A stretch of DNA of 64,000 nt from Pseudomonadota bacterium (GCA_021847015.1 JAJZVW010000006.1:62001-126000); one strand, 5' to 3'; positions 25,993 to 36,503 are shown, counted from the stretch's first letter. The notes: generated by a model from the sequence alone, not told the origin. Numbers and translations: made by a program.

Positions 25993-27348
25993 ATGACCCA
26001 GCCGGTGAAGACGTCCCTGCTCGCCCGCATCAAGGGATTGGCCACGTCGTGGCGCGAGGTCGCGCGCGCCGGCCGGGCAAAGGAGGTGGCGCCCGCCCCC
26101 GATCTGCCCGATGGGGACCGCGCCCGCCTGCGCGAGCGCATTCGCGCCTGCCTGCAAGGGCGCGGCGGCGAGGTTTCGGCGCGGGCGCGCGCCGCCGCCC
26201 TGGGGCGCGACTATCTGGGTCTGAACCCCGTGGGCCGCCGCCGCTTTCTCCTGCTTCTGGCCGAGGAGTTCGGTCCCGACCGCCGGGCGGTGGACGAGGC
26301 GATCGAGCATCTGCGGGCGGCCGGCGGCGATCCCGCCTTGCGCGCCAAGGCCGAGCGGGCCCTCCGGGCCGTGCTGGAGCCGCCGCGGGTGCGGCTGCTC
26401 ACCCAGTTCAACGGCCTGCCCGAGGGGGTCGAGTTCCTGGTGGACATGCGGGCGGAACTGCTGGCGCTGGCCAGGGCCGATCCCGCCCTGGCGGCGGTGG
26501 AGGCCGATCTCAAGGGGCTGCTGGCGGCGTGGTTCGACGTGGGCTTCCTGGAACTGGCGCGCATCACCTGGCGCTCGCCCGCCAGCGTCCTCGAAAAGAT
26601 CATGGCCTACGAGGCGGTCCACGTCATCGAGGACTGGGAGGATCTGAAAAACCGGCTCGACGATTCCGACCGCCGGCTATTCGCCTTCTTCCATCCCCGC
26701 ATGCCCGACGAGCCGCTGATCTTCCTCGAAGTGGCGCTGACCCGGGGGATGACCGCCAACATCCGGGACCTCCTGGACCCTCGGGCGCCGGCCGCTGAGG
26801 GGGCCGACGCCGACACCGCCATGTTCTATTCGATCACCAACGCGCAGAAGGGGCTGGCCGGCATCAGTTTCGGCAGCTTCCTCATCAAGCGCGTCGTCGA
26901 GGAGGTGTCGCGGGACTTCGAACGCGTCACGACGTTCGCCACCCTGTCGCCGCTTCCGGGGTTCCGGCCGTGGCTGGAGGACCAGCCGGATTTCCGGGAC
27001 GGGCGGCTGGGGGAGATCCTCCGCCGCGACGGCTGGCACGGCGATCCCGCCCTCGCCCAGGCGGCCCGGGGGGCGTTGTGCCGGCTGGCGGCCCGCTATC
27101 TGGTGTTGGAGAAGCGTCCCGACGGCAAGGCGCTCGATCCCGTCGCCCATTTCCACCTGTCCAACGGGGCGCGGCTGGAGCGCCTCGACTGGCTGGCCGA
27201 CACCAGCCCCAAGGGGCTGGCGCAGTCGTCCGGGGTGATGGTCAATTACGTCTACGAGCCCGCCGCCATCGAGGCCAATCACGAGGCCTACGCGGGCGGC
27301 GGGGGGGTGGCGATGTCGGCGGAGATGCGCGCGCTGCTGAAGGGATAG
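25993..27348 (+). CDS. Malonyl-CoA decarboxylase
   Basis: 451 residues, matching the family (about 450). N-terminal helical domain to about residue 160, then the GNAT-like catalytic domain: FFHPRMPDEPLIFLEVALTRGM (in part), FYSITNAQKGLAGISFGSFL, TFATLSPLPGF (catalytic Ser-type motif) and VMVNYVYEPAAIEANHEAY with the conserved His near the end. It converts malonyl-CoA to acetyl-CoA and CO2 in the cytoplasm. The start at 25993 (MTQPVKTSLLARIKGL) was chosen over the frame start at 25930 because the added part is Arg/Gly-rich. It follows the NAD(P)HX enzyme by 56 bp; no malonate transporter or synthetase is adjacent. Confidence 0.93.
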   Translation: MTQPVKTSLLARIKGLATSWREVARAGRAKEVAPAPDLPDGDRARLRERIRACLQGRGGEVSARARAAALGRDYLGLNPVGRRRFLLLLAEEFGPDRRAVDEAIEHLRAAGGDPALRAKAERALRAVLEPPRVRLLTQFNGLPEGVEFLVDMRAELLALARADPALAAVEADLKGLLAAWFDVGFLELARITWRSPASVLEKIMAYEAVHVIEDWEDLKNRLDDSDRRLFAFFHPRMPDEPLIFLEVALTRGMTANIRDLLDPRAPAAEGADADTAMFYSITNAQKGLAGISFGSFLIKRVVEEVSRDFERVTTFATLSPLPGFRPWLEDQPDFRDGRLGEILRRDGWHGDPALAQAARGALCRLAARYLVLEKRPDGKALDPVAHFHLSNGARLERLDWLADTSPKGLAQSSGVMVNYVYEPAAIEANHEAYAGGGGVAMSAEMRALLKG

Positions 27349-27353
27349 GGGAG

Positions 27354-28685
27354 TTATGCCGTCGTGATGTCGTGGACGAACTTGTCGACCTGGCGCTGAA
27401 GTTCGGCCGAGGTGGCGGCCAGGGCGGTGGCGGCGCCCAGGACGTCGTGGGCCGTCGATCCGGTGCGGGTGGCGGCTTCGGACACGCGGCTGATGGTGCC
27501 GGTGACCTCCTGGGTGCCTTGCGCCGCCTGCTGGACGTTGCGGGCGATTTCCTGGGTGGCGGCGCCCTGTTCCTCCACCGCCGCGGCGATCGAGCCGGAA
27601 ATCTCGTTGATCTGGCCGATGGTCGAGGCGATGCCGCCGATGGCGCCCACCGCGTCGCGGGTGGCCCCCTGGACGGCGGCGATCTGGGAGCCGATCTCGT
27701 CGGTGGCCTTGGCGGTCTGGGTGGCCAGGTTCTTCACCTCGTTGGCGACCACCGCGAAGCCGCGGCCGGCCTCGCCGGCGCGGGCCGCCTCGATGGTGGC
27801 GTTCAGCGCCAGCAGGTTGGTCTGGGCGGCGATGTCGTTGATCAGCTTGACAACCTGGCCGATGCGGCTGGCCGCTTCGGCCAGGCTCTGCACGATCTTG
27901 TTGGTGCGGTCGGCCTCCTCCATGGCGCCCGAGGCGATGCGGGCGGAGTTGGCGACCTGGCGGCTGATCTCGGTGATGGACGCCGACAATTCCTCGGCGG
28001 CGGCGGCCACGGTCTGGATGTTGGTGGTGGCCTGCTCGGCGGCGGCGGCCACGGTCAGCGACTGCTTCGAGCTGTCCTCGGCGGTGGCGGACATGGTCCG
28101 CGCCGCGCCTTCCATCTGCGACGCCGAGGTCGCCACCGAGGCGACCAGTCCCTTGACGTCGCGCTCGAAGGCGTCCGCCTTGGCGCCCAGCTCGCGGGTG
28201 ATGATCGCCTGGGTGTTGGTTTCGATGAACACCGAGGTGGCGAGGTCCATGTCGAGGAAGGCCGCCTTGTTGACCGCGGCGATGACCTGCGCCAGCTTTT
28301 CCGGCTTCTTGCGGTAGGCCTCCACCGCCAGCGCGTGGACCCGGTTCAGGGTGAAGCAATACCCGGCGGTGTACCACCGCGGTTCCAGCCCGATCCTTTG
28401 GTGCGTGCGCCCGATCTCGGTGGCCTGGGCCAGATAGCGGTCGTCGAAATTGCCGGCGAACACGCTGTCAAGCCAATGGAGCCGCTGCATCTTCCGGGCA
28501 TGCGTCATCACCTCGGGATTGCGGAACTTCGACGCGGTGGCGGGGTTGCCGGCGATGTGGTTGTAAAAGGCATCGAGCATCCCGTCGATGCGCGGGGCAA
28601 GCACGTCGCGGAATTCGCGAAGTGTACGGCGGGTTTCGTCGTCGATTTGCAGAAAGGCGAGACGGGCGGCGCGGTCCAGGTCCAT
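27354..28685 (-). CDS. Globin-coupled methyl-accepting chemotaxis protein (HemAT-like)
   Basis: 443 residues with no membrane helix. Residues 1-170 are a protoglobin-type sensor globin ([21 protein letters not shown] supplies the proximal His region near 70, followed by [18 protein letters not shown]). Residues 200-440 are a coiled MCP signalling domain with the conserved hairpin tip region [22 protein letters not shown] and [16 protein letters not shown]. Such proteins bind O2 (or NO/CO) at heme and signal to CheA, giving aerotaxis from the cytoplasm. No che genes are close. The protein ends 5 bp from the malonyl-CoA decarboxylase stop (convergent). Confidence 0.92.
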   Translation of the reverse strand: MDLDRAARLAFLQIDDETRRTLREFRDVLAPRIDGMLDAFYNHIAGNPATASKFRNPEVMTHARKMQRLHWLDSVFAGNFDDRYLAQATEIGRTHQRIGLEPRWYTAGYCFTLNRVHALAVEAYRKKPEKLAQVIAAVNKAAFLDMDLATSVFIETNTQAIITRELGAKADAFERDVKGLVASVATSASQMEGAARTMSATAEDSSKQSLTVAAAAEQATTNIQTVAAAAEELSASITEISRQVANSARIASGAMEEADRTNKIVQSLAEAASRIGQVVKLINDIAAQTNLLALNATIEAARAGEAGRGFAVVANEVKNLATQTAKATDEIGSQIAAVQGATRDAVGAIGGIASTIGQINEISGSIAAAVEEQGAATQEIARNVQQAAQGTQEVTGTISRVSEAATRTGSTAHDVLGAATALAATSAELQRQVDKFVHDITTA

Positions 28686-28882
28686 GCGAGTGTCCTACCT
28701 TCGTATCGGCTGGTAATTCTATAGGCTAACTGCGATTTGGCCGCAATTTTAAAATATAGTTAATTCGGGCGAGCCCGAAGTAATGGCGCAAGGCGCAAGA
28801 CCGGGCCGGAACGGGGCCGTTCCGGCCGATCCCGGACCGATGGCGCCGGACGCGAGAGAAGGCCTGTATCGCTGCGCGCGAC

Positions 28883-28893
28883 TATGCTATAGA
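28883..28893 (+). promoter_or_regulatory. Putative -10 region of tRNA-Leu promoter
   Basis: TATGCTATAGA ends 44 bases before the tRNA-Leu 5' end. TGCTATAG is a -10 form often seen before stable RNA genes in alphaproteobacteria. A convincing -35 is not visible at the expected spacing. Confidence 0.4.
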
Positions 28894-28936
28894 GGCCGCT
28901 TCCGGCGGGCCGGCCCCTGGCGCGTGTTCGCTCCCG

Positions 28937-29021
28937 GCGGGCGTGGTGGAACTGGTAGACACACTGGATTTAGGTTCCAGCGGCGCAAGCCATGGGGGTT
29001 CGAATCCCTTCGCCCGCACCA
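28937..29021 (+). tRNA. tRNA-Leu (anticodon UAG)
   Basis: The acceptor stem GCGGGCG (28937-28943) pairs with CGCCCGC (29011-29017), followed by discriminator A and an encoded CCA. The anticodon arm CTGGA-TTTAGGT-TCCAG has TAG at 28971-28973, reading CUN leucine codons. A long variable arm (CGGCGCAAGCCAT region), typical of class II tRNA-Leu, and a T arm GGGGGTTCGAATCCC are present. It lies just upstream of tig. No integrase or duplicated 3' end suggesting use as an attachment site is seen. Confidence 0.97.
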
Positions 29022-29111
29022 GCCCCGCGCCAGCGCGTCCGCAAGGGATCAGCCCGGTTGCCGTCGGAAACCCACGACACCGAACTCCATAGATCGATTG
29101 GCGAAAGACTG

Positions 29112-30500
29112 ATGCAGGTAAGCGAGATTGAAGCCGACGGCTTGAAGCGCGAATTCAAGGTCGTCATCCCGGCGGGCCACCTGGAAACGCGGATGCAGGA
29201 GCGGTTGACGGAAATCGCCCGTACCATTCAGATGCCCGGCTTCCGGCCCGGCAAGGTGCCCCTGAAAATGGTGCGCCAGAAATACGCCTCGGCCGTGATG
29301 GGCGAAGTGCTGGAAAAGGCCGTGAACGACGGCGCCCAGTCCGCCATCTCCGAAAAGGGCTTGCGCCCGGCGGTTCAGCCCAAGGTGGAGATCACCAGCT
29401 TCCAGGAGGGCGCGGATCTCGAATTCAGCGTGGCCGTCGAGGTGCTGCCCGAGATCACGCCGATGGATTTCGCCACCATCGCGTTGCGCCGCGAGAAGGC
29501 GGGCGTGCCCGATTCCGAGGTGGACATCGCCCTCGGCCATATCGCCGAACGCGGCGAGACCAGCGAGCCGGTGGACCGTGAGGCCCGTGACGGCGACACG
29601 GTGGTGATCGATTTCGTCGGCACCCAGGACGGCATCGCCTTCCCGGGCGGGTCGGCCGAGGAGTACCAGCTCAAGCTCGGCTCCGGCGCATTCATCCCCG
29701 GCTTCGAGGACCAGTTGCTCGGCAAGAAGGCCGGCGACGAGGTCGTCGTCGAGGTCACCTTCCCCGAGTCCTACGGCAGCGAAGCGCTGGCCGGCAAGGG
29801 CGCGCGGTTCGACGTCAAGCTGCGCGAAGTGCGCCAGACGCAGGTCCGGGCCATCGACGACGACTTGGCCAAATCGGTGGGGCTGGACAGCCTCGACGCC
29901 CTGAAGCAGGCGGTCCGCGAGGAGATCGGCCGCGAGCTGGATTCCCTGGCGCGGCTCAAGCTGAAGCGCAAGCTCCTTGACGTTCTTGCCGACAATCACG
30001 ATTTCCCCGTTCCGGCGGCGCTGGTGGACGGCGAGTTCGAGGGGATCTGGAAGCAGGTCGAGGACGACCGCAAGGCCGGCCGGCTGGATGCCGCCGATGC
30101 CGCCAAGAGCGAAGAGGACCTGACGGCCGAGTACCGCAAGCTGGCGGAGCGCCGCGTGCGCCTCGGCCTCCTGCTGGCCGAAGTCGGCCGCTCCAACAAC
30201 ATCAGCATCAGCCAGGACGACCTCAACCGGGCGCTGATGAACGAAGCCCGCCGCTTCCCCGGTCAGGAACACTTGGTGTTCCAGTACTACCGCAACAATC
30301 CGGAAGCGCTCGACAGCCTCCGCGCGCCGATCTTCGAGGACAAGGTCGTCGATTTCATCCTCGAACTGGCCAAGGTCGAGGAAACCGAGGTCTCCGCGGC
30401 CGAGCTGCGCAAGGACCCGGACGAGGCGGCCACGGCCGAGGAGGAAACGGGCGGGGGTAAGGCCAAGAAGCGCTCTTCCAAGAAGAAGAGCGCCGAATAA
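29112..30500 (+). CDS. tig: Trigger factor (ribosome-associated chaperone)
   Basis: 462 residues from the ATG at 29112 (MQVSEIEADGLKREFKVVIP). The N-terminal ribosome-binding domain has GFRPGKVPLKMVRQKY (the usual GFRxGKxP signature, near 42). The FKBP-type prolyl isomerase domain (about 155-245) has DGDTVVIDFVGT and LGSGAFIPGFEDQL. The helical C-terminal chaperone domain follows, ending in a Lys-rich tail (KAKKRSSKKKSAE). It shields nascent chains at the exit tunnel. The order tig-clpP-clpX-lon is a widespread protein quality control cluster. Confidence 0.97.
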   Translation: MQVSEIEADGLKREFKVVIPAGHLETRMQERLTEIARTIQMPGFRPGKVPLKMVRQKYASAVMGEVLEKAVNDGAQSAISEKGLRPAVQPKVEITSFQEGADLEFSVAVEVLPEITPMDFATIALRREKAGVPDSEVDIALGHIAERGETSEPVDREARDGDTVVIDFVGTQDGIAFPGGSAEEYQLKLGSGAFIPGFEDQLLGKKAGDEVVVEVTFPESYGSEALAGKGARFDVKLREVRQTQVRAIDDDLAKSVGLDSLDALKQAVREEIGRELDSLARLKLKRKLLDVLADNHDFPVPAALVDGEFEGIWKQVEDDRKAGRLDAADAAKSEEDLTAEYRKLAERRVRLGLLLAEVGRSNNISISQDDLNRALMNEARRFPGQEHLVFQYYRNNPEALDSLRAPIFEDKVVDFILELAKVEETEVSAAELRKDPDEAATAEEETGGGKAKKRSSKKKSAE

Positions 30501-30554
30501 CACTCGTGCGGCGTCGCGCGCTCCGGTAAGGCTCTGACTAAAGAAGGATCGACC

Positions 30555-31214
30555 ATGAGAGAGAGAGACCCCATCGACCTCTACATGAATACCCTGGTTC
30601 CCATGGTGGTCGAGCAGACCAACCGGGGCGAGCGCGCCTACGACATCTATTCCCGGCTTCTGAAGGAACGCATCATCTTTCTGACGGGCACGGTTTTCGA
30701 TGAGATTTCCAGCCTCATCTGCGCCCAGTTGCTGTTCCTGGAATCCGAGAACCCGAGCAAGGACATCGCGTTCTATATCAATTCGCCGGGTGGCGTGGTG
30801 ACCTCCGGCCTCGCCATCTACGACACCATGCGGTACATCCGCCCCGCCGTCTCGACGGTGTGCATCGGCCAGGCCGCCTCGATGGGCTCCCTGCTGCTGG
30901 CCGCGGGCGCCCGCGGCAAGCGGTTCGCCCTGCCCAACGCCCGGATCATGGTCCATCAGCCGTCGGGCGGCTTCCAGGGACAGGCGACCGACATCGAGAT
31001 CCACGCCCGCGAGATCCTTTCACTGCGCTCGCGGCTCAACAATATCTATGTCGAGCATACCGGCCAGCCGCTGGAGGTCATCGAGCAGGCCATGGAACGC
31101 GACAAGTTCCTGTCGTCGGCCGAGGCCAAGGAGTTCGGCCTGATCGACGACGTGGTGTCCAGCCGGCCTCTCCCCGAAGGCGATTCCCCGCCGGCGGGGA
31201 CCGTCGAGACCTGA
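30555..31214 (+). CDS. clpP: ATP-dependent Clp protease proteolytic subunit
   Basis: 219 residues. Catalytic triad: S109 in GQAASMGS, H134 in MVHQPSGG and D183 in MERDKFLS. The axial-pore and handle regions match the family, and the C-terminal tail ([15 protein letters not shown]) is slightly extended. Fourteen subunits form the barrel that degrades proteins fed by ClpX, encoded 179 bp downstream. A GAAGGA ribosome binding site precedes the ATG. Likely part of the heat-shock regulon, with rpoH in the same window. Confidence 0.97.
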   Translation: MRERDPIDLYMNTLVPMVVEQTNRGERAYDIYSRLLKERIIFLTGTVFDEISSLICAQLLFLESENPSKDIAFYINSPGGVVTSGLAIYDTMRYIRPAVSTVCIGQAASMGSLLLAAGARGKRFALPNARIMVHQPSGGFQGQATDIEIHAREILSLRSRLNNIYVEHTGQPLEVIEQAMERDKFLSSAEAKEFGLIDDVVSSRPLPEGDSPPAGTVET

Positions 31215-31393
31215 TCGCGCCGGCGGAAGGGGCCGGAGAATGGTTGCTTTGCCCGCTTGCCCTTCGCCGTGGCGCCTGGACGCGGCCACGCGGAGGGTGG
31301 GCCGCGGCACGTATGGGGGGAATTTCGTTGTGTGCGGCTTTCCGGTATGGCTAACATGATTCCTCCCTGGCCGCGTTACCGAATGGAGTTTCG

Positions 31394-32662
31394 ATGACCA
31401 AGTCCACGAGCGGCGATTCCAAGAGCACCCTGTATTGCTCCTTCTGCGGAAAGAGCCAGCACGAGGTGCGCAAGCTGATCGCCGGGCCGACCGTGTTCAT
31501 CTGCGATGAATGCGTCGAGCTGTGCATGGACATCATACGGGAAGAGCACAAGACGCATCTGGTGCGCTCGCGGGACGGCGTGCCCACGCCGCGGGACATC
31601 CGCGCGGTCCTCGACGATTACGTCATCGGCCAGGACTACGCGAAGAAAGTCCTGTCGGTCGCCGTCCACAACCACTACAAGCGGCTCCAGCACGGCGGCA
31701 AGAGCGGCGACATCGAGATCGCCAAGTCCAACATCCTGCTGGTCGGCCCCACCGGCTGCGGCAAGACCCTGCTGGCGCAGACCCTGGCGCGCATCCTCGA
31801 CGTCCCCTTCACCATGGCCGACGCCACCACGCTGACCGAGGCCGGCTATGTGGGCGAGGACGTGGAGAACATCATCCTCAAGCTGCTCCAGGCGGCGGAA
31901 TACAACGTCGAGCGGGCCCAGCGCGGCATCGTCTACATCGACGAGGTCGACAAGATCAGCCGCAAGTCCGACAACCCGTCCATCACCCGCGACGTTTCGG
32001 GCGAGGGCGTGCAGCAGGCCCTGCTCAAGATCATGGAAGGGACGATCGCCTCGGTGCCGCCCCAGGGCGGGCGCAAGCATCCGCAGCAGGAATTCCTCCA
32101 GGTGGACACCACCAACATCCTGTTCATCTGCGGCGGCGCCTTCTCCGGGTTGGAGAAGATCATCTCCCAGCGGGGCAACAAGGGCACGTCGATCGGCTTC
32201 GGCGCCGACGTGCGCAATCCCGAGGAGCGCCGGACCGGCGACGTCCTGCGCGAGGTCGAGCCCGAGGATCTGCTGAAGTTCGGCCTGATCCCCGAGTTCG
32301 TCGGCCGCCTGCCGGTGCTGGCGACGCTCGAGGATCTCGACGTGGACGCCCTGATGGAGATCCTGTCCAAGCCCAAGAACGCCCTGGTCAAGCAGTACCA
32401 GCGGCTGTTCGAAATGGAGGATACCCGGCTGTCGTTCACCGACGACGCCATGCGGTCGATCGCGGAAAAGGCCATCGCCCGCAAGACCGGCGCCCGCGGA
32501 CTGCGCTCGATCATGGAAACCATCCTTCTGGACACCATGTTCGAACTCCCCAGCCTCGATTCCGTCGAGGAGGTGGTGGTCAACGGCGAAGTGGCGGAGG
32601 GCCGGGCGAAACCGCTTTACATCCATTCGGAGCGGCGCGAGGACGTCGGCAGCAGCGCCTGA
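31394..32662 (+). CDS. clpX: ATP-dependent Clp protease ATPase subunit ClpX
   Basis: 422 residues. The N-terminal C4 zinc domain ([14 protein letters not shown] ... [10 protein letters not shown], residues 12-40) selects substrates. The AAA+ core has Walker [16 protein letters not shown] (near 118), Walker [11 protein letters not shown], and the ClpP-binding IGF loop ([12 protein letters not shown] near 275). It unfolds tagged proteins and threads them into ClpP. The 178-bp gap after clpP contains no gene. Confidence 0.97.
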   Translation: MTKSTSGDSKSTLYCSFCGKSQHEVRKLIAGPTVFICDECVELCMDIIREEHKTHLVRSRDGVPTPRDIRAVLDDYVIGQDYAKKVLSVAVHNHYKRLQHGGKSGDIEIAKSNILLVGPTGCGKTLLAQTLARILDVPFTMADATTLTEAGYVGEDVENIILKLLQAAEYNVERAQRGIVYIDEVDKISRKSDNPSITRDVSGEGVQQALLKIMEGTIASVPPQGGRKHPQQEFLQVDTTNILFICGGAFSGLEKIISQRGNKGTSIGFGADVRNPEERRTGDVLREVEPEDLLKFGLIPEFVGRLPVLATLEDLDVDALMEILSKPKNALVKQYQRLFEMEDTRLSFTDDAMRSIAEKAIARKTGARGLRSIMETILLDTMFELPSLDSVEEVVVNGEVAEGRAKPLYIHSERREDVGSSA

Positions 32663-32873
32663 TATCCCGGCAGGGAATCGGACGGGCGGCGGGTCATCCA
32701 GGGCGCTTCGCAACTGGGCGTTCGGGTTGGGCCACTCGGCCGGTCAACTGTGCCGACGGTAGGGGCGGGTGTTCTTGACGGGGGAGGGGACCCGCACCAC
32801 GTAGGTAGGACGAGGAAACGTTTTTAACAGGCACTTTCGGGTAACTCCCGGGTGCAGGCAAAATAGAGGTAGC

Positions 32874-35276
32874 ATGGTCGAGACCGCACGAGGCGACGTC
32901 TTCCCCGTCCTTCCGCTCCGCGACATCGTGGTGTTCCCGCATATGATCGTGCCCCTCTTCGTGGGCCGGGAAAAGTCGGTGCGCGCGCTGGAGGACGTGA
33001 TGCGCGACGACAAGCAGATTCTGCTGGTCGCCCAGAAGAACGCGTCCCAGGACGATCCCACCACCGACGACATCTACACCGTCGGCACGGTGTCCACCGT
33101 CCTTCAGCTCCTCAAGCTGCCGGATGGCACCGTCAAGGTGCTGGTCGAGGGCGGCCGGCGTGCCCGCATCACCGGCTTCACCGAAAACGACTCCTTCTTC
33201 CAGGCGACGGCCGAGGTCATCGACGAGAAGGAGGGCGACCGCCAGGAGATGGAGGCGCTGTCCCGCTCGGCGGTGTCGCAATTCGAGCAGTACATCAAGC
33301 TCAACAAGAAGATCCCGCCCGAGGTGCTGGTTTCGGTCAACCAGATCGAGGACCCCGCCAAGCTGGCGGACACCATCGCCTCGCACCTCAGCCTGAAGAT
33401 CGCCGAGAAGCAGGAACTCCTGGAGATCGAGACGGTCTCCGAGCGCCTGGAGCGCGTCTATTCCTACATGGAGGGCGAGATCGGCGTCCTTCAGGTCGAG
33501 AAGAAGATCCGCAACCGCGTCAAGCGGCAGATGGAGAAGACGCAGAGGGAATACTATCTCAACGAGCAGTTGAAGGCGATCCAGAAGGAACTGGGCGAGA
33601 GCGAGGAGGGCCGCGACGAGGCGACCGAATTCGAGGAGCGGATCAAGAAGACCCGCCTGTCGAAGGAGGCCCACGAGAAGGCCATGGCCGAGCTCAAGAA
33701 GCTCAAGACCATGAGCCCGATGTCGGCCGAGGCGACGGTGGTCCGCAACTACCTGGACTGGATGCTGAGCATCCCGTGGAAGAAGCGGACCAAGGTCAAG
33801 AAGGACGTCAAGCTGGCCGAGAAGGTCCTCAACCAGGACCATTACGGCCTCGACAAGGTCAAGGAACGCATCCTGGAATACCTCGCCGTGCAGACCCGCA
33901 CCGAGAAGGTCAAGGGGCCGATCCTTTGCCTGGTCGGGCCGCCCGGCGTCGGCAAGACCTCGCTCGGCAAGTCCATCGCGCGGGCCACGGGGCGAACCTT
34001 CGTGCGTATGAGCCTGGGCGGCGTGCGCGACGAGGCGGAAGTCCGCGGCCATCGGCGCACCTATATCGGCTCGATGCCCGGCAAGATCATCCAGGGGATG
34101 AAGAAGGCCAAGTCGTCCAACCCGCTGTTCCTGCTCGACGAGATCGACAAGCTGGGTGCGGACTGGCGCGGCGATCCGGCGTCGGCGCTGCTCGAAGTGC
34201 TCGACCCCGAGCAGAACGCCACCTTCAGCGACCATTACCTGGAGGTCGATTACGACCTGTCGGATGTGATGTTCGTCACCACCGCCAACTCGCTGCGCAT
34301 GCCGCAGCCGCTGCTGGACCGTATGGAGGTCATCCGTCTCGCCGGCTATACCGAGGACGAGAAGGTCGAGATCGCCAAGCGGCACCTGATCGGCAAGGTG
34401 GAGAAGGCGGCCGGGCTGACGACCGGCGAGTGGTCCATCACCGATGACGGGCTGCGCGACCTCGTCCGCTACTACACCCGGGAAGCGGGCGTCCGCAGCC
34501 TGGAGCGCGAACTCGCCAACCTCGCCCGCAAGGCGACCAAGGAAATCGTCCTGTCCAAGAGGAAGCGGGTCATCGTCACGCCCAGGAATCTGGAAAAGTA
34601 CGCAGGGGTTCGCCGGTTCCACTACGGCGAGGCGGAACTTGAGGACCTGGTCGGCGTGGTCACCGGCCTCGCCTGGACCGAGGTGGGCGGCGAATTGCTG
34701 TCCATCGAGGCGGTCACCATGCCGGGCAAGGGCAATTTCAGCCACACCGGCAAGCTGGGCGACGTGATGCAGGAATCCGTTCAGGCGGCCCGCTCGTACG
34801 TCCGGTCGCGCTCGGTCAGCTTCGGCCTCAAGCCGGTGGTGTTCGAGAAGAAGGACATCCACGTCCACGTTCCCGAAGGCGCCACGCCCAAGGACGGCCC
34901 CTCGGCGGGTGTGGCCATGTGCACGGCCATCGTCTCGGCGCTGACCGGGATCGCGGTGCGCAAGGATGTGGCGATGACCGGCGAAATCACGTTGCGCGGG
35001 CGCGTCCTGCCCATCGGCGGGCTCAAGGAAAAGCTGATGGCGGCATTGCGCGGCGGCCTCGGCACGGTGCTGATCCCCAAGGAGAACGAAAAGGATCTGG
35101 CCGAGATTCCCGACAATGTGAAGAAAGGCCTGGACATCGTGCCGGTCGCGACCGTCGACGAGGTGCTCCAGCGGGCGCTGACCCGCATGCCTGTGCCCAT
35201 CGAATGGGAGGAACCGGCCGAGCCCGCGGCCGCCGTGGCCAAGGATGCGGGGGTGGCCGCCGTCACCACGCACTGA
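32874..35276 (+). CDS. lon: ATP-dependent protease Lon
   Basis: 800 residues: N-terminal substrate-binding domain (1-200; VFPLLPLRDIV-type opening [20 protein letters not shown]), a coiled linker, the AAA+ module with [19 protein letters not shown] (near 355), and the Ser-Lys protease domain with the catalytic Ser in [10 protein letters not shown] and Lys in [10 protein letters not shown]. It degrades misfolded and regulatory proteins in the cytoplasm. Start at 32874 with AGAGGT upstream. The 211-bp gap after clpX leaves room for its own promoter; I found only a weak TTGACG (32775-32780) with no clear partner. A strong terminator follows. Confidence 0.97.
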   Translation: MVETARGDVFPVLPLRDIVVFPHMIVPLFVGREKSVRALEDVMRDDKQILLVAQKNASQDDPTTDDIYTVGTVSTVLQLLKLPDGTVKVLVEGGRRARITGFTENDSFFQATAEVIDEKEGDRQEMEALSRSAVSQFEQYIKLNKKIPPEVLVSVNQIEDPAKLADTIASHLSLKIAEKQELLEIETVSERLERVYSYMEGEIGVLQVEKKIRNRVKRQMEKTQREYYLNEQLKAIQKELGESEEGRDEATEFEERIKKTRLSKEAHEKAMAELKKLKTMSPMSAEATVVRNYLDWMLSIPWKKRTKVKKDVKLAEKVLNQDHYGLDKVKERILEYLAVQTRTEKVKGPILCLVGPPGVGKTSLGKSIARATGRTFVRMSLGGVRDEAEVRGHRRTYIGSMPGKIIQGMKKAKSSNPLFLLDEIDKLGADWRGDPASALLEVLDPEQNATFSDHYLEVDYDLSDVMFVTTANSLRMPQPLLDRMEVIRLAGYTEDEKVEIAKRHLIGKVEKAAGLTTGEWSITDDGLRDLVRYYTREAGVRSLERELANLARKATKEIVLSKRKRVIVTPRNLEKYAGVRRFHYGEAELEDLVGVVTGLAWTEVGGELLSIEAVTMPGKGNFSHTGKLGDVMQESVQAARSYVRSRSVSFGLKPVVFEKKDIHVHVPEGATPKDGPSAGVAMCTAIVSALTGIAVRKDVAMTGEITLRGRVLPIGGLKEKLMAALRGGLGTVLIPKENEKDLAEIPDNVKKGLDIVPVATVDEVLQRALTRMPVPIEWEEPAEPAAAVAKDAGVAAVTTH

Positions 35277-35289
35277 CCGGTTAACAGAT

Positions 35290-35331
35290 GGTCGGCCGCT
35301 ACCCGACACGTAGCGGCCGATCATTTTTTTT
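35290..35331 (+). terminator. Rho-independent terminator of lon
   Basis: TCGGCCGCTAC (35292-35302) pairs exactly with GTAGCGGCCGA (35310-35320) around a 7-base loop, the stem extending two more pairs, and a run of eight T (35324-35331) follows. It ends 55 bp after the lon stop and isolates lon from hupB. Confidence 0.93.
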
Positions 35332-35413
35332 CGGAACAATCGTTTGGAAATCGCCGCCGGAGGCTATTTCGTCAAAAAATGGCGGAAAGCCTCGATTTCG
35401 CGGGTTTTGCCGA

Positions 35414-35441
35414 TTGACGCTCCCTCCCCCCCGAATTAGAC
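35414..35441 (+). promoter_or_regulatory. Putative hupB promoter
   Basis: TTGACG (35414-35419) and TTAGAC (35436-35441) are 16 bases apart and lie about 70 bp before the hupB start, directly after the lon terminator. This is the only good housekeeping-type promoter in the gap. Confidence 0.45.
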
Positions 35442-35512
35442 TGCCTGTCATCCGTTTTCGGTAGCCGGCCAAAGGCGGCTAGTCCGAAGGGTTTAACGAA
35501 GGGGGCCATCAG

Positions 35513-35785
35513 GTGAACAAGAACGATCTCGTGACGGCTGTGGCGAACAGCACCGGCCTTTCGAAGACTGACGCAGCCAAGGCTGTCGATGGTGTTTTCG
35601 ATGCCATTACCAGCGCGCTGAAGGGCGGCGACGAAGTGCGTCTCGTGGGTTTCGGCACCTTCGCCGTCGCTGAACGGGCCGCGTCCGAGGGACGCAATCC
35701 GCGCACCGGGCAGAAGATCGCGATTCCGGCGTCCAAGCAGCCCAAGTTCAAGGCTGGCAAGGGTCTGCGCGACTCCGTTCAATAA
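35513..35785 (+). CDS. hupB: DNA-binding protein HU
   Basis: 90 residues, the standard HU length, with a GTG start at 35513. It opens MNKNDLVTAVANSTGLSKTD and carries the beta-arm signature VGFGTFAVAERAASEGRNPR with the conserved Pro at the arm tip (GRNPRTGQKI). HU dimers bend and compact DNA with little sequence preference. The pair lon-hupB is conserved in many proteobacteria. It has its own promoter and terminator. Confidence 0.96.
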   Translation: MNKNDLVTAVANSTGLSKTDAAKAVDGVFDAITSALKGGDEVRLVGFGTFAVAERAASEGRNPRTGQKIAIPASKQPKFKAGKGLRDSVQ

Positions 35786-35806
35786 GACATTTCACCAGCC
35801 TATCGG

Positions 35807-35845
35807 GTGCCGGTTGCGGGGCGGCAGCCGGCACTCTTCATTTCC
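35807..35845 (+). terminator. Hairpin terminator of hupB
   Basis: GTGCCGGTTGC (35807-35817) pairs with GCAGCCGGCAC (35824-35834) over 11 bp, one of them a G-T pair, and is followed by TCTTCATTTCC. It lies 21 bp after the hupB stop. Confidence 0.6.
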
Positions 35846-35920
35846 GGCCGGAGTCTAGTTGCCGACGGGCGCGCCATGCGCGTATGACTGACGTCCCGGA
35901 ATGCCGGCCATCGACATTGG

Positions 35921-35996
35921 GGGCGGTTAGCTCAGCCGGTAGAGCGCCTGCTTTACACGCAGGATGTCGGCGGTTCGAACCCGTCACCGCCCACCA
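35921..35996 (+). tRNA. tRNA-Val (anticodon UAC)
   Basis: The acceptor stem GGGCGGT (35921-35927) pairs with ACCGCCC (35986-35992), then discriminator A and encoded CCA. The D arm has GCTCAGCCGGTAGAGC, the anticodon arm CCTGC-TTTACAC-GCAGG has TAC at 35954-35956, and the T arm carries GGTTCGAACCC. It reads GUN valine codons. It stands between hupB and the nuo operon. Confidence 0.97.
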
Positions 35997-36015
35997 AAAT
36001 CCCAACACTCGCGGG

Positions 36016-36161
36016 CAGCCGGCCGTTCCGGCGTCTCTTTCGCTGTCATCCCGAGCCGACGGCGAGGGATCTTTCCGGCACTTTCGCGTGAAAGATCCCT
36101 CAGTCGCTCCGCTCCCTCGGGATGGCACCATGCCCTGATGCCGCGATAACGAGAATCGCTG
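36016..36161. repeat. MITE-like copy upstream of the nuo operon
   Basis: From the core (36045) to the right end the text is nearly identical, in opposite orientation, to the element at 60261-60404, including TGATGCCGC before the terminus GATAACGAGAATCGCTG (to 36161; consensus GCATAATGAGAACCGCTG). The left terminus has decayed: only CAGC and TTTCGCTG are still recognisable between 36016 and 36044. Length is 146 bp, against 144 for the intact copy. No target duplication is visible, so this is an old insertion. It starts 19 bp after tRNA-Val. Confidence 0.7.
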
Positions 36162-36503
36162 TCCTGGAACGCGCCGCCTTGACTCCGCGGGTGGTTCGGG
36201 CTAAACACAGCCACCCGCAAGGGTTGTCTTTGTCCGGTTGGACGCGGCGGCCCTTTCTTGAATCCCTCCAAAGATATGGAGACCCCTCAACATGGGTGGC
36301 ATTACGGCGCGCTTGGCGCTATTGTCTGCGCCCGAAGCCGCTCCCACAAAGGGGGTAGAGCGGTTCGTGACCTTTTATTTCGGTAGTGCAATTTTTATAT
36401 TGACGTGAAGTCAGCGATTGACCGGGCGGGGGAGGCCGAGCGGCGCGCGGCGCCGATGGGCCGATATTCCCGGCTTGGCCAATAACGCTTGCGAGGCAGG
36501 GAC
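36162..36503 (+). other. Leader region of the nuo operon
   Basis: 342 bp without a credible gene. It must contain the nuo promoter. An AT-rich stretch, TGCAATTTTTATATTGACG, at about 36386-36404 is the most promoter-like segment, but I cannot assign -35 and -10 boxes. A GAGGCAGGGAC ribosome binding site ends the region before the nuoA start. Confidence 0.4.

Noticed and set aside
32663-32873. Heat-shock promoter before lon
   Set aside because: A CTTGACG at 32774-32780 was considered, but no CCCCAT-like -10 occurs at 13-17 bases, so no promoter is claimed.
28937-35996. tRNA-Leu and tRNA-Val as attachment sites of an integrated island
   Set aside because: No integrase, no duplicated tRNA 3' end and only core genes around them.
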